A stretch of 64,000 nucleotides of DNA from Desulfoluna limicola (GTDB lineage: Bacteria > Desulfobacterota > Desulfobacteria > Desulfobacterales > Desulfolunaceae). Under the pieces are notes generated by a model, which worked only from the letters and a program-made list of their open reading frames with translations, searched no databases and was not told the origin of the DNA. The position numbers and the translations under genes were made by a program. The stretch is taken from assembly GCF_021654575.1 (NCBI RefSeq), contig NZ_AP024488.1:62001-126000 (forward strand), given 5' to 3'. This document shows, piece by piece, positions 52,555 through 62,446 of this stretch. Each line of letters begins with the position of its first letter. The stretch's first letter is position 1.

Positions 52555-53482
52555 GGGTCACCTCTTCTTCCAGTTGAATGCCATGGGTTTGTTTCACCCG
52601 CTCTTTGATGCGCCCGGCCAGCGTCAGGATGTCACCTGCCGTGGCGCTTCCGATGTTCACCAGGTAGTTGGCGTGAAGCTCGGAGACTTTTGCCCCGCCT
52701 TGGATCGCCCCTTTGAAACCGAGGCCGTCAATGAGTTGTCCCGCCGGTGGTCCCTGGGGCGGGTTTTTGAAAAAGCACCCCGCGCTGGGCAGGTTGACGG
52801 GCTGGCTTGCCTTTCGCCTTGCAAGAAGTTCCTCCCGCTCACTGACCAGGGCGTCGCGGTCGCCTAATCCCAGGCGAAGGCGAGCCGACACAATGATGGG
52901 AAAGTCCGCATCATGACGGGTCACTCCCTCGATGGCCAGGTGCCGGTACGCAAAATCAAGGGCCACGGCTTCCACTGTTCGGAGTTTGCCGGGGGCGTCG
53001 AGGAGCGTCAGGGACTCCACGATGTCCCCGAAGGCACCTCGGTCGGTGCCCGCGTTCATGGCCAGGGCTCCGCCCACGGTGCCGGGAATGCCGGTGGCAA
53101 AATTTAGGCCCTGATACCCCCGGACAGCTGCAAAACGGCAGAGGTGCTGGGTTTTGACGCCTGCAGGCACCGTCAGGAAAATCTCGCCGTCTGTCTTCTC
53201 TTCTTTAATGGCAATGTCGATGCCTGCAAGGGAGATAACCGCCCCTTCTATCCCGCCGTCCCTCACCAGAAGGTTGGTCCCGTCCCCCACCACGGTGAGG
53301 GGAAGCCCCTGCTGGGTGAGAAAGGCCACGGCAATGCGCAGATCGTCCAGGCTCCCGGGCTCAAGGTAGAGGTCGCAAGGCCCCCCCACCTTGAAGGTGG
53401 TGTGGCGGGCCATGGGCTCCTCTTTTTTGAGCACCCCCTGATAGAGGGCGGAGAGGGCGTCTATGGGCGAAAGGGCAGCCAT
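52535..53482 (-). CDS. murB: UDP-N-acetylenolpyruvoylglucosamine reductase MurB
   Basis: 315 residues. The FAD-binding PCMH fold is seen in HTTFKVGGPCDLYLEP and VVGDGTNLLVRDGGIEGAVI. The catalytic serine region is replaced by the type II MurB pattern PSAGCFFKNPPQGPPAGQLID, with GYQGLNFATGIPGTVGGALAMNAGT typical of the family. It makes UDP-MurNAc from UDP-GlcNAc-enolpyruvate with NADPH. It ends inside ftsQ and starts two bases after murC. Confidence 0.97.
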   Translation of the reverse strand: MAALSPIDALSALYQGVLKKEEPMARHTTFKVGGPCDLYLEPGSLDDLRIAVAFLTQQGLPLTVVGDGTNLLVRDGGIEGAVISLAGIDIAIKEEKTDGEIFLTVPAGVKTQHLCRFAAVRGYQGLNFATGIPGTVGGALAMNAGTDRGAFGDIVESLTLLDAPGKLRTVEAVALDFAYRHLAIEGVTRHDADFPIIVSARLRLGLGDRDALVSEREELLARRKASQPVNLPSAGCFFKNPPQGPPAGQLIDGLGFKGAIQGGAKVSELHANYLVNIGSATAGDILTLAGRIKERVKQTHGIQLEEEVTLVGREA

Positions 53483-53484
53483 GA

Positions 53485-54858
53485 TCAGGCGTCTCCCCGT
53501 TCAAGGTACATTTCGCCGACTTTAAGGACGTCACCGGCGCCGAGGGTCAAAAGGAGGTCCCCCTCTTCAAGGGTGGCTTCCAGATGGTCCACCACCTCGT
53601 CAAAGGTCTCAAAGCAGGTCACGTTCTCATGACCCCGGTTTCCAATGGCTTCGACCAGACTCTGGCTTGTGATGCCCTCCACAGGTGCTTCCCCCGCTGC
53701 GTAAATGGGCAGAAGCATCAGGGCGTCGGTGTTGTAAAAGGCCCGGGTGAACTCATCAAAGAGATCCCGGGTCCGGGTGTGGCGATGGGGCTGAAATACC
53801 GCGACGATGCGCTTTTCCGGCCAGCTTTCACGCGCTGCCAGAAGTGTGGTCTTGAGCTCCGTGGGGTGGTGACCGTAGTCATCCACGACCATGACGCCGT
53901 CTCGCTCCCCTTTTTTCTCCAGGCGCCGTTTCACCCCCTGGATGGTCTCCAGCGCACACTTGATGGTGGGGAAATCGATGCCGATCTCCCGGGCAGCGGC
54001 GATGCTGGCCAGGCAGTTGGAGACGTTGTGCACGCCGGGAAGGTTCAGGGTGATCTCTCCCAGCAGCTCATCGTGGTGGTAGACGGAGAAGAAGCTCCGG
54101 CTCCCCTCAAAGGAGATGCCCCTGGCCTGGTAGTCGGCCCGTGTGTTGAGACCGTAGGTGGTATAGCGGCCGGTGAGCTCTGGAAGGATCTCCTGCACCG
54201 ATTCGTTGTCCAGGCAGAGAATGGACAACCCGTAGAAGGGGACCCGCTCGGTGAACTGGACAAAGGCCTTCTTGATGGTGGCGAGGTTGCCGTAGTGGTC
54301 CAGGTGCTCCCGGTCAATGTTGGTAATAATGGCGATGGAGGGTGAAAATTTCAGAAACGATCCGTCGCTCTCATCGGCCTCGGCGATGATGAAGTCCCCC
54401 AGGCCGTGCATGGCATTGGTGCCCTTGCTTTTCAGGACGCCCCCGATGACCACCGTGGGATCCAGGCCGCCTTTTTCAAGGATGGCCGCCGTGATGGAGG
54501 TGGTGGATGTCTTGCCATGGGCGCCTGCCACCGCGATGCTGTACTTCAGGCGCATCAGCTCGGCCAGCATCTCCGCGCGGGGGATAATGGGGGTACCGCT
54601 TTTTTTGGCGGCCACAACTTCGGGATTCTGGCGGTCCACCGCAGAGGAGGTGACCACCACATCGGCCCCTTCGATATGCTCCTGGGCATGCCCGATGGAA
54701 ACGCGGCAGCCAAGCTCTTCCAGCCGCCGGGTGTTGGCGGATGGTTTCAGGTCAGAGCCGGTGACGGTGTAGCCGAGGCGGACGAGGATCTCTGCGATGC
54801 CGCTCATGCCGATGCCGCCGATGCCGACGAAGTGAATATGGTATTTCTTTTGATACAT
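53485..54858 (-). CDS. murC: UDP-N-acetylmuramate-L-alanine ligase MurC
   Basis: 457 residues. HFVGIGGIGMSGIAEIL (UDP site), VAGAHGKTSTTSITAAIL (ATP P-loop), EADESDGSFLKFSPSIAIITNID and YGHHPTE mark MurC. It adds L-alanine, the first residue of the stem peptide, to UDP-MurNAc. AGGAC six bases before the ATG. Lies after murG with a 44-base gap. Confidence 0.97.
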   Translation of the reverse strand: MYQKKYHIHFVGIGGIGMSGIAEILVRLGYTVTGSDLKPSANTRRLEELGCRVSIGHAQEHIEGADVVVTSSAVDRQNPEVVAAKKSGTPIIPRAEMLAELMRLKYSIAVAGAHGKTSTTSITAAILEKGGLDPTVVIGGVLKSKGTNAMHGLGDFIIAEADESDGSFLKFSPSIAIITNIDREHLDHYGNLATIKKAFVQFTERVPFYGLSILCLDNESVQEILPELTGRYTTYGLNTRADYQARGISFEGSRSFFSVYHHDELLGEITLNLPGVHNVSNCLASIAAAREIGIDFPTIKCALETIQGVKRRLEKKGERDGVMVVDDYGHHPTELKTTLLAARESWPEKRIVAVFQPHRHTRTRDLFDEFTRAFYNTDALMLLPIYAAGEAPVEGITSQSLVEAIGNRGHENVTCFETFDEVVDHLEATLEEGDLLLTLGAGDVLKVGEMYLERGDA

Positions 54859-54902
54859 GGACTGTCCTGTATGGTTGCCCCTTATTCAGCGAAGAAGGGG
54901 GG

Positions 54903-55997
54903 TTAGGTCGTTTTTTTTGTGAGCGATAAAATGCCGTCGGCCACCACGGTGGACGCCTCGGGTCGCCCCAGTTTTTTTGCGTTGCCGCCCATGGTGGAAA
55001 GTGCCGCAGGGTCGCTCAGCAGTGTCTCCAGAAGCTGGGCCAGGTCCTTCCCGTTGAGACGGCACTCCAGAATCATGCGGGCCGCACCGTTCTCTTCCAG
55101 ATACCGGGCGTTGATCTCCTGGTGGTTATCCGTCGCATGGGGAAAGGGGACCAGAATGGACCCTTTTCCGATGGCTGTCAATTCCGCAAGGGTGGTGGCA
55201 CCGGCCCTGCAGAGAACAAGGTCTGCGCGGGCATAGGCGCCGGACATGTTGTCGATGAAGGGAAGCACTTCCCCTTCCATGCCGGCCTCCTCGTAGCAGG
55301 CCCTTACGCGCTCCACGTCGGATTCACCGCACTGGTGGATGATGTAAAGGCCCAGGGCCTTCAGCCGGGGAAGGGCATCGGTGATGGCCCTGTTCAGGGC
55401 CACGGCCCCTTGGGACCCCCCCACCACCAGCAGGGTGGGGGAGGGCTTGAGCTGGTTTTCGGCCTCGATCCCCAGAATCTCTTCGCGCACCGGGTTCCCG
55501 GAGAGGCTGCATTTCTCAGAAGGAAACCACGCCTCGCTTCCGGGGAAGGTGAGGAAAATCTTGGCTGCAAATCGTGCAGAGAGCCTGTTGGCAATGCCGG
55601 GAACGGAGTTCTGTTCATGAAGCACCACTGGGCGCCTGAGGAGCCAGGCAGCAAGGATCACCGGACCGGATGAAAAACCGCCCACACCCACCACCGCATC
55701 GGCACGGAAGCGGAGCAGCTTGATCATGCAGCCGAGGATGGACAAAGGGAGTTTGACTGCCGCGGACAGTTTTTTGCGAAAGCCAAGCCCCTTGATACCG
55801 GAGGCACCGGCCACCGCATGGTGAAAGCCTTCCCGTGTGACGCATCGTTTCTCGAACGCTTTTTCAGTGCCGATGAAGAGAACCCGGGTGTCGGGCTGTT
55901 TTGCGCAAAACGCCTTGGCAATGGCGATACCTGGGAACAGGTGGCCGCCGGTGCCGCCCCCCGCCACCACGAGGCGGAATTCTTTTTTAGCGAACAT
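54903..55997 (-). CDS. murG: UDP-GlcNAc:lipid I transferase MurG
   Basis: 364 residues of GT-B fold: VVAGGGTGGHLFPGIAIAKAF (loop with lipid site), GVGGFSSGPVILAAWLL, HEQNSVPGIANR and LVLCRAGATTLAELTAIGKGSILVPFP. It adds GlcNAc to lipid I at the inner face of the membrane, giving lipid II. It starts inside the end of ftsW (11-base overlap), with GGGAG upstream. Confidence 0.97.
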   Translation of the reverse strand: MFAKKEFRLVVAGGGTGGHLFPGIAIAKAFCAKQPDTRVLFIGTEKAFEKRCVTREGFHHAVAGASGIKGLGFRKKLSAAVKLPLSILGCMIKLLRFRADAVVGVGGFSSGPVILAAWLLRRPVVLHEQNSVPGIANRLSARFAAKIFLTFPGSEAWFPSEKCSLSGNPVREEILGIEAENQLKPSPTLLVVGGSQGAVALNRAITDALPRLKALGLYIIHQCGESDVERVRACYEEAGMEGEVLPFIDNMSGAYARADLVLCRAGATTLAELTAIGKGSILVPFPHATDNHQEINARYLEENGAARMILECRLNGKDLAQLLETLLSDPAALSTMGGNAKKLGRPEASTVVADGILSLTKKTT

Positions 55998-57093
55998 GGT
56001 CTGTCTCCCGGGCCACGTTGAGCACGATGCCGATGGACAGCATGGTGCAGAGCAGTGAACTTCCCCCGTAGCTCATGAGGGGGAGGGTGAGCCCCGTAGG
56101 GGGGAGTATTCCCATGGTCACCGACAGGTTGACGATAATCTGGATCCCGATGACAGAGCAGAGCCCTACGGCCAGCAAGCTTCCGAACATGTTGTCGCAG
56201 CGCATGGCGGCGATAAAACCGCGGGCCAGAAGCAGCACATAGAGCCCCAGGGCGCTGAGGACCCCGATGAGGCCCAGCTCTTCCCCCAGAATGGGGAAGA
56301 TGAAATCGGTGTGGCACTCGGGCAGGTGCTTGAGTTTCAGCTCGCTGTTGGAGATCCCTTTGCCGGTAATACCGCCGGACCCGTAGGCCATGAGGGACCG
56401 GGTCACCTGGTACCCGCCGTTTTTCTCCACGGCCCAGGGGTCCATGAAGGACTTGAGTCGTTCCATGCGGTAGCCGCGGGTGCCGACAGCCGCGCTTAGA
56501 ATGAGGATCGCCACAAGCAGAAGCCCTGCCAGGTGCGTGAGTTTTGTGCCGGCTGAAAACATCATGATGCCGGTGACGGCACACAGGATCACCACGGTGC
56601 CGAAGTCGGGCTGAAGGATGACCAGGGTCGCGATGAACCCTATGAGGATCAGATGCGGCAGGACCCCGATGGAGAACTCCCTGACCCTCTCCCCCTTTTT
56701 GCTTAAGGACGCCGCCATGAGAATCACAAGGGCGATCTTGAGAAACTCCGTGGGCTGCAGGGAGAACCCGCCGATGCGAATCCAGCGGGTGGCCCCTTTG
56801 ATCTTGTGGCCGACGCCGGGAATGATGGTCAAAATGACAAAGAACAGCGTGATGCCCATGATGGGAAGGGCCAGCTTTTTCCAGAACCTGTAGGGAAATC
56901 GGCTGGCAGCGACCATGAGAATGGTCCCCAGGATCACAAAGAGAATCTGGCGCTTGAGGTAGAGAAGACCGTTGCTGCTCTGCACGGTGGCGCTGAAAAT
57001 CATCAGCAGCCCCAGGCCCACCAAGGTAAATGTGGTGTAGAAGAGCCAGCGGTCGTACTCACCCGAATGTGCGGTTGCGCTTGCGTTAGCCAT
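55987..57093 (-). CDS. ftsW: SEDS-family peptidoglycan glycosyltransferase FtsW
   Basis: 368 residues with about ten membrane segments. SEDS signatures are RWIRIGGFSLQPTEFLKIALVI, LILIGFIATLVILQPDFGT, YQVTRSLMAYGSGGITGKGISN and the C-terminal LSVTMGILPPTGLTLPLMSYGGSS. With its partner transpeptidase (the ftsI gene at the cluster's other end) it polymerises septal glycan strands from lipid II. Overlaps murD by eight bases. Confidence 0.96.
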   Translation of the reverse strand: MANASATAHSGEYDRWLFYTTFTLVGLGLLMIFSATVQSSNGLLYLKRQILFVILGTILMVAASRFPYRFWKKLALPIMGITLFFVILTIIPGVGHKIKGATRWIRIGGFSLQPTEFLKIALVILMAASLSKKGERVREFSIGVLPHLILIGFIATLVILQPDFGTVVILCAVTGIMMFSAGTKLTHLAGLLLVAILILSAAVGTRGYRMERLKSFMDPWAVEKNGGYQVTRSLMAYGSGGITGKGISNSELKLKHLPECHTDFIFPILGEELGLIGVLSALGLYVLLLARGFIAAMRCDNMFGSLLAVGLCSVIGIQIIVNLSVTMGILPPTGLTLPLMSYGGSSLLCTMLSIGIVLNVARETDHVR

Positions 57094-58441
57094 GCTGTTC
57101 TTTCAGTCGGCGGACCGATTCACGGAACTTGTCGCCCCGCTCGTTGTAGTTGGTGAACATATCAAAGCTGGAACAGGCCGGAGAGAGGACCACGGCGTCC
57201 CCGGGCCTGGCCTTGGAGAAGGCCTTGTCCACAGCGTCGTCTAACCCCTCAGCCTCAACTGTTTTGATGCAGGGACCCAGGGATGAAACGATTTTTTTTT
57301 TTGCCTCGCCTATGGCGATGATGGCTCGGGCCTTCTTTTTCAGTGCCTCGGCGAGGGAGGCGAACAGCCCCCCTTTGTACCGCCCCCCCATGATAAGGAC
57401 GATGGGGGTGTCAAAGCCGGTGACCGCTTTTTCCACGGCATCGATGTTGGTGGCCTTGGAGTCGTTGTAAAACCGAACCCCGGATACGGTGTCCACGTAC
57501 TCGATGCGGTGTGGCAACCCCTTGAAGGTGTTGACCGCCTCCTGAATGCCTTCGGGGGTGGCGCCGGCAGACAGAGCGGCCAGGGCCGCTGTGGCGATGT
57601 TTTCACGGTTGTGCTGCCCCACCAGGCGTGATTGGGAGAGATCAATGCGCACCTCGGGAAGCCCGGAGGTTCGGATGGTGACCTGCTCTCGGGTGACGGC
57701 CGCTGCATTGGGGCCTTCCCCTCCGATGGTGAGCTTTCGGTTTCTGAGGATGCGGCTGATGTCCGCGACATGGGGATCGGCGGTGTTTAAGATGGCCACA
57801 TCCTCCTGCCGTTGGTTTTCAAAGACACGTCCCTTGGATCGCTTGTAGGCGTCGAAATCCGGGTAGCGGTCCAGGTGGTCGTCGGTGATGTTGAGAAGCA
57901 CCGCCACATCGGGGCGGAAGGTGTCGATGGTGTCGAGCTGAAAGCTGCTTACCTCCACAACCACCACATCGGCGGGCTCGCCGGAGCGAAGGTACTCGGT
58001 GAGGGGGGTGCCGATGTTGCCCCCGGTAAAGACAGTCTTTCCCGAGGCCGAGAGCATCTCAGCCAGAAGGGAGGTGGTGGTGGTCTTTCCGTTGGTGCCG
58101 GTGACGGCCAGAATGGGCGCCTCAATAAACCGGGACGCCAGTTCGATCTCGCCCACCACGGAGACACCCATCTCACGGGCTCTCTTGATGGGGGCCAGGG
58201 TGTGGGGAACGCCGGGGCTCAGCACCACGAGGTCCGCCGTTTCAAAGAGGTGATTGGTGTGGCCGCCCAGATCAAGGTCAATCCCTTCGGCCTCCATGGC
58301 GTCGGGGAACTCACCCAGCGCCTCCCGAGGTTTGGCGTCGCTGACGACGACCCGGGCGTCACGCTCTGCAAGAAAACGGGCGATGGAAGCACCGGATCGG
58401 GCCAGTCCCACCACAACAATTTTTTTGCCGGAAAGCTTCAT
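57086..58441 (-). CDS. murD: UDP-MurNAc-L-alanine-D-glutamate ligase MurD
   Basis: 451 residues. IVVVGLARSGASIARFLAE, AVTGTNGKTTTTSLLAEML (P-loop), VVEVSSFQLDTI and FYNDSKATNIDAVEKAV are the MurD motifs. It adds D-glutamate to UDP-MurNAc-L-Ala. AGGAG upstream of the ATG; nine bases after the mraY stop. Confidence 0.97.
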   Translation of the reverse strand: MKLSGKKIVVVGLARSGASIARFLAERDARVVVSDAKPREALGEFPDAMEAEGIDLDLGGHTNHLFETADLVVLSPGVPHTLAPIKRAREMGVSVVGEIELASRFIEAPILAVTGTNGKTTTTSLLAEMLSASGKTVFTGGNIGTPLTEYLRSGEPADVVVVEVSSFQLDTIDTFRPDVAVLLNITDDHLDRYPDFDAYKRSKGRVFENQRQEDVAILNTADPHVADISRILRNRKLTIGGEGPNAAAVTREQVTIRTSGLPEVRIDLSQSRLVGQHNRENIATAALAALSAGATPEGIQEAVNTFKGLPHRIEYVDTVSGVRFYNDSKATNIDAVEKAVTGFDTPIVLIMGGRYKGGLFASLAEALKKKARAIIAIGEAKKKIVSSLGPCIKTVEAEGLDDAVDKAFSKARPGDAVVLSPACSSFDMFTNYNERGDKFRESVRRLKEQHG

Positions 58442-58449
58442 GGTGTCTC

Positions 58450-59529
58450 CTATCTGATCTTAAGGGTGCTGACTGCCAGAAGGGCCAGCATGGCTGAGAT
58501 AATCCAGAAGCGGACGATTACTTTGGGTTCCTGCCATCCTTTGAGCTCAAAATGGTGGTGCAGGGGGGCCATGCGGAAGATCCGCTGGCCGCCCGTCAGC
58601 TTGAAGTAGGTAACCTGAATAATCACGGAGAGAGCCTCCATGACGAAGAGCCCCCCTACGATCACCAGCAGGATCTCCTGCTTGGTGATGACGGCGACGG
58701 TACCCAGGATGGCGCCCAGTGGAAGGGAGCCGGTGTCGCCCATGAAGATCTGAGCCGGGTAGGCGTTAAACCAGAGAAACCCAACCCCGGCCCCCGCCAC
58801 CGCGCCGCAGATGACCGCCATCTCCCCGCCGTTCTTGATGAAGGGGATCTGAAGGTACTCGGCAATCCCTGCGTGGCCGGAGACATAGGCAAAGACCATG
58901 TAAGTGATGCTGGCGATGATCATGGGGCCCGTGGCAAGCCCGTCCAGGCCGTCGGTCAGGTTGACGGCGTTGGAGCAGCCCACGATGACAAAGGCGGCAA
59001 AGAAGATATACCCGAAGCCAAGATCCGGGCTGACATTCTTCAGGAAGGGGACGGTCACGGTTGTGGAGAAGCCCGGGGAGCTGTAGACCAGCCAGCCGAT
59101 GGCGAGGGCCAGGAGGGTCTGAAGGCTGAACTTTCCACGGGCCGAAAGGCCCTTGCTGCGTTTTTTGATCTGCATCAGGTAGTCGTCGGTAAAGCCGATG
59201 AGCCCGAAGCCACCGGCGGCCAGAAGCACGATCCAGACATAGGGGTTCGAGATGTCGGCCCAAAGCAAGGTGGAGACGATGATGGAGAACATGATCATCA
59301 CGCCACCCATGGTGGGGGTGCCGGCTTTTCCCATGTGGCTTTCGGGTCCGCACTCCCTGATGTACTGGCCGATCTGGAGCTGCCTCAGCTTGTTGATGAG
59401 CCAGGGGCCCATGATAAAGCAGATGAGAAACGCCGTGATGGTGACGTAGATGGTTCGAAAGGTGATGTAGCGGAACAGATTGAAAAACGAAATGTCCGCA
59501 TGAAGTCTGTATAAAAGGTTGTAAATCAT
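58450..59529 (-). CDS. mraY: phospho-MurNAc-pentapeptide transferase MraY
   Basis: 359 residues with about ten membrane segments. [34 protein letters not shown] (catalytic Asp-Asp), [20 protein letters not shown] and [15 protein letters not shown] with the final [13 protein letters not shown] are all conserved. It moves phospho-MurNAc-pentapeptide onto undecaprenyl phosphate to make lipid I. AGGA four bases before the ATG; nine bases after murF. Confidence 0.97.
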   Translation of the reverse strand: MIYNLLYRLHADISFFNLFRYITFRTIYVTITAFLICFIMGPWLINKLRQLQIGQYIRECGPESHMGKAGTPTMGGVMIMFSIIVSTLLWADISNPYVWIVLLAAGGFGLIGFTDDYLMQIKKRSKGLSARGKFSLQTLLALAIGWLVYSSPGFSTTVTVPFLKNVSPDLGFGYIFFAAFVIVGCSNAVNLTDGLDGLATGPMIIASITYMVFAYVSGHAGIAEYLQIPFIKNGGEMAVICGAVAGAGVGFLWFNAYPAQIFMGDTGSLPLGAILGTVAVITKQEILLVIVGGLFVMEALSVIIQVTYFKLTGGQRIFRMAPLHHHFELKGWQEPKVIVRFWIISAMLALLAVSTLKIR

Positions 59530-59538
59530 ATAATCCTG

Positions 59539-60933
59539 TTACCTGCACAGCAGACCGGTGACGATCTGCTCCATGCCCATGGAACGGGATCCCTTGACAA
59601 GGATCCAGTCTCCTGTGTGTGTGTCGCTTTTGATGCGCCGGATCAGCGCATCTTTCTCGCCTGTGTGGATGAGGTCGCCGGGCAATCCCTGTTCAAGGGC
59701 TCCCTGCCTGACCTCTTCTGCGAAGTCCCCGCAGATATAGAGGCCTGCCACGCCAGAGCTGGCGGCTTTTCCGCCAAGCTCCCGGTGAAACCGCGGGGCC
59801 TCTTCCCCAAGCTCACGCATGTCTCCGAGGACGGCCAGCGCCCGGTCATCGCCTTTGAGGCTGGACAGGGCGTTCAGGGCCTTTTCCATGGAGAGGGGGT
59901 TGGCGTTGTATGTGTCGTCGATGATGTGGAAGCCAGACTCAGAGTGATGAATGGTGAGGCGCCCTGATTCGGTGGCGGTGCGCCCAAGGCCTGCGGCGAT
60001 CTCTCCCAGGGAGAGGCCTGCCTCGATGCCCACGGCAGCAGCGGCCAGGGCGTTTTGCACCATAAAAGCCCCCGCCAGGGGGATGGTGGCCCTGACGGCC
60101 TCCGTTCCATGGCAGAGGGTGAAGTGCTGGTGCGTGCCGTCCCAGGAGATCTTCTCGCCCCGTACATGGGCGTCTTCACAGAACCCGTACCAGGTGGGGG
60201 AGAGACCTCGCCGCTTGGCAAGCGCTCTTAAGTGCGGATCGTCTCCGTTCAGGATGATGGTGGCACCGGGAGACAGGGTGTCCAGCAGCTCCGCTTTGGC
60301 CTCGGTGACCTTGGCCACCGTTCCCAGCCCTTCCAGGTGAGCCTCACCAATGCAGGTGATGACGGCGATGTCGGCCCGGCAGATATGGCCCAGGCGCGTC
60401 ATTTCCCCCGGGGCGTTCATGCCCAGCTCCACCACCGACCAGGTGTGATCGGGGGCAAGGCGGAAGAGGGTGAGGGGAAGGCCCACTTCGTTGTTGAAGT
60501 TGCCGCGGGTGGCGTGCACGCAGTGGCGCGAGGAGAGAACCGAGGCGGTGAGGGCCCGCGTGGTGGTCTTGCCGTTGGAACCGGTGATGGCAACGAGGCG
60601 GACTGCCGAGGCATCTCGTCGGTATCTGGCCAGGTGGCCCAGGGCGGTGAGGGTGTTCTTCACAAGGACCAGGGAAACCCCTAATGCCTCCCAGCCTTCC
60701 GTTGAAAACTCGATCATCCTTGCGGCTGATGCCACAACGCACCGGGCGCCTTGGTCAACGGCAGCGGCCATGTAGCGGTGACCGTCGTGGGTTGGGCCTT
60801 CGAGGGCGATAAATATGCTGTTATTTTCGATGGTTCTGGAGTCTGTTGAAATGGGCGCATGTATGGCGTACGGGTCTCCAAAGGCCAGTTTACCTCCGGT
60901 GGCCGTCAGGACATCCCCCGTGCTCCAAGGCAT
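59539..60933 (-). CDS. murF: UDP-MurNAc-tripeptide:D-alanyl-D-alanine ligase MurF
   Basis: 464 residues. STDSRTIENNSIFIALEGPTHDGHRY, AITGSNGKTTTRALTASVL (P-loop), VELGMNAPGEMTRL and IDDTYNANPLSMEKAL identify MurF. It adds the D-Ala-D-Ala made by Ddl (26.5 kb) to complete the pentapeptide. The ATG at 60933 is 11 bases after the murE stop; the frame is open to a TTG at 60960 inside murE. Confidence 0.96.
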   Translation of the reverse strand: MPWSTGDVLTATGGKLAFGDPYAIHAPISTDSRTIENNSIFIALEGPTHDGHRYMAAAVDQGARCVVASAARMIEFSTEGWEALGVSLVLVKNTLTALGHLARYRRDASAVRLVAITGSNGKTTTRALTASVLSSRHCVHATRGNFNNEVGLPLTLFRLAPDHTWSVVELGMNAPGEMTRLGHICRADIAVITCIGEAHLEGLGTVAKVTEAKAELLDTLSPGATIILNGDDPHLRALAKRRGLSPTWYGFCEDAHVRGEKISWDGTHQHFTLCHGTEAVRATIPLAGAFMVQNALAAAAVGIEAGLSLGEIAAGLGRTATESGRLTIHHSESGFHIIDDTYNANPLSMEKALNALSSLKGDDRALAVLGDMRELGEEAPRFHRELGGKAASSGVAGLYICGDFAEEVRQGALEQGLPGDLIHTGEKDALIRRIKSDTHTGDWILVKGSRSMGMEQIVTGLLCR

Positions 60934-60943
60934 CGGGTATGAC

Positions 60944-62446
60944 CTATCTTGCGCTTTCAACCGCTTTCAGAACCTCCTTTCTGTCGTCAAAATCGAGCCG
61001 CTGGCTTCCGATGATCTGGTAGGTCTCGTGGCCTTTTCCCGCCACCAGGACCGTGTCTCCGGGAAGGGCGGACGCCACGGCCAGGCCGATGGCCTCCCGT
61101 CGGTCGGGAATCACCACGTAGCCTTTTTGTGGGAACCCTTCTGAGAGACGCTCAGGTTCATACCTGAAACTCAACTCCCCGTCTATACCCGGCACAATGT
61201 CATCAATAATTTTTTCGGGTGCTTCACTTCGGGGGTTGTCCGAGGTGATGACGGCAAGGTCGCTGTAAGACGCGCCGATACCCCCCATCAGAGGGCGTTT
61301 GGTACGATCCCTGTCCCCTCCACACCCAAACACGCAGATGAGTCTCCCCGGCACCAGGGTTCGAAGGGTCGACAGGACGTTCTCAAGGGCATCCGGTGTG
61401 TGGGCATAATCCACAAAGAGGTGAAGGCCCCGGTCGTTTTCCAGGCGCTCCAGGCGACCCGGTACGTGAAAGTCTTTAACCCCCTGGACGATGGCCTCCA
61501 TGGGGGTGCCCACGGAAAGGGCCGCTCCGGCGGCACAGAGGATGTTCTCCAGGTTGTGCCGTCCCGTGGCTTTGGAGGCAAAGGGGAAGGCCCCCTCGGG
61601 GGTGATGAACTCCCCGTGGATCCCGTCGATTTCAACCTGGATGTTGCGGGAGGTCAGCGGGCTCTTGCCTGAGCCCACGGTGAAGACGTTGCCGGACAGG
61701 CTCTCGGCGAGCTTCTTGCCGTGTTCATTGGCCATGTTGATAACGGCGGCACCGTTCTCTTTTCTGTGGCGTTCGAACAGCACCGTTTTGGATTTCCAGT
61801 AGATCTCCATGGTGCCGTGGTAATCGAGGTGATCCTGGGTGAGGTTGGTGAAGACAGCCGCGTCAAAGGCGCAACTCCTCACGCGGTCCAGGGCCAGGGC
61901 ATGGGAGGAGACCTCCATCACCGCGTGGGTGACCCCCGCCTCAACCATGCGGGCAAGGGTGTCCTGGATGTCCCGGGATTCAGGGGTGGTCATGGCGCTC
62001 GCCACTTCCTGGCCGGCAAAACGGGTGCTCACGGTTCCCATGACGCCGGTGGCGTGGCCGGCCGCGGCAAAGATGCTCTCCAGGATATAGGCAACGGTGG
62101 TTTTGCCGTTTGTTCCGGTGATCCCCACCAGCGTCAGCTTGTCAGCCGGGTGGTCGTAGAAGATGGCGGAGACGATGGCAAGGGCCCTGCGGGAGTCGGT
62201 GACCTGAATGTAGGGCACCGTAAGATCGTCGTGGGGGAGCTCCCCGATGACGACTGCCGCGCCGCGCTTGATGGCTTCGGGTATAAAACGGTGGCCGTCC
62301 ACCGTCTCGCCGGGCATCGCCACGAACAGGGTGCCGGGTGAAACGTTTCGAGAGTCGTAGTGGATGGCGGTGATCTCAGGTGTCCCTTCGGGAAGGGGGG
62401 CTGCGATAACATAGTCCAGGGCTTTTGTGAGGCAGGATATGTTCAC
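60944..62446 (-). CDS. murE: UDP-MurNAc-dipeptide:diaminopimelate (or lysine) ligase MurE
   Basis: 500 residues. YDSRNVSPGTLFVAMPGETVDGHRF, ITGTNGKTTVAYILESIF (P-loop), MEVSSHALALDRV and DNPRSEAPEKIIDDI. The DNPR motif marks meso-diaminopimelate specificity, as in Gram-negative bacteria. It adds the third residue of the stem peptide. The start overlaps the ftsI stop as ATGA. Confidence 0.97.
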   Translation of the reverse strand: MNISCLTKALDYVIAAPLPEGTPEITAIHYDSRNVSPGTLFVAMPGETVDGHRFIPEAIKRGAAVVIGELPHDDLTVPYIQVTDSRRALAIVSAIFYDHPADKLTLVGITGTNGKTTVAYILESIFAAAGHATGVMGTVSTRFAGQEVASAMTTPESRDIQDTLARMVEAGVTHAVMEVSSHALALDRVRSCAFDAAVFTNLTQDHLDYHGTMEIYWKSKTVLFERHRKENGAAVINMANEHGKKLAESLSGNVFTVGSGKSPLTSRNIQVEIDGIHGEFITPEGAFPFASKATGRHNLENILCAAGAALSVGTPMEAIVQGVKDFHVPGRLERLENDRGLHLFVDYAHTPDALENVLSTLRTLVPGRLICVFGCGGDRDRTKRPLMGGIGASYSDLAVITSDNPRSEAPEKIIDDIVPGIDGELSFRYEPERLSEGFPQKGYVVIPDRREAIGLAVASALPGDTVLVAGKGHETYQIIGSQRLDFDDRKEVLKAVESAR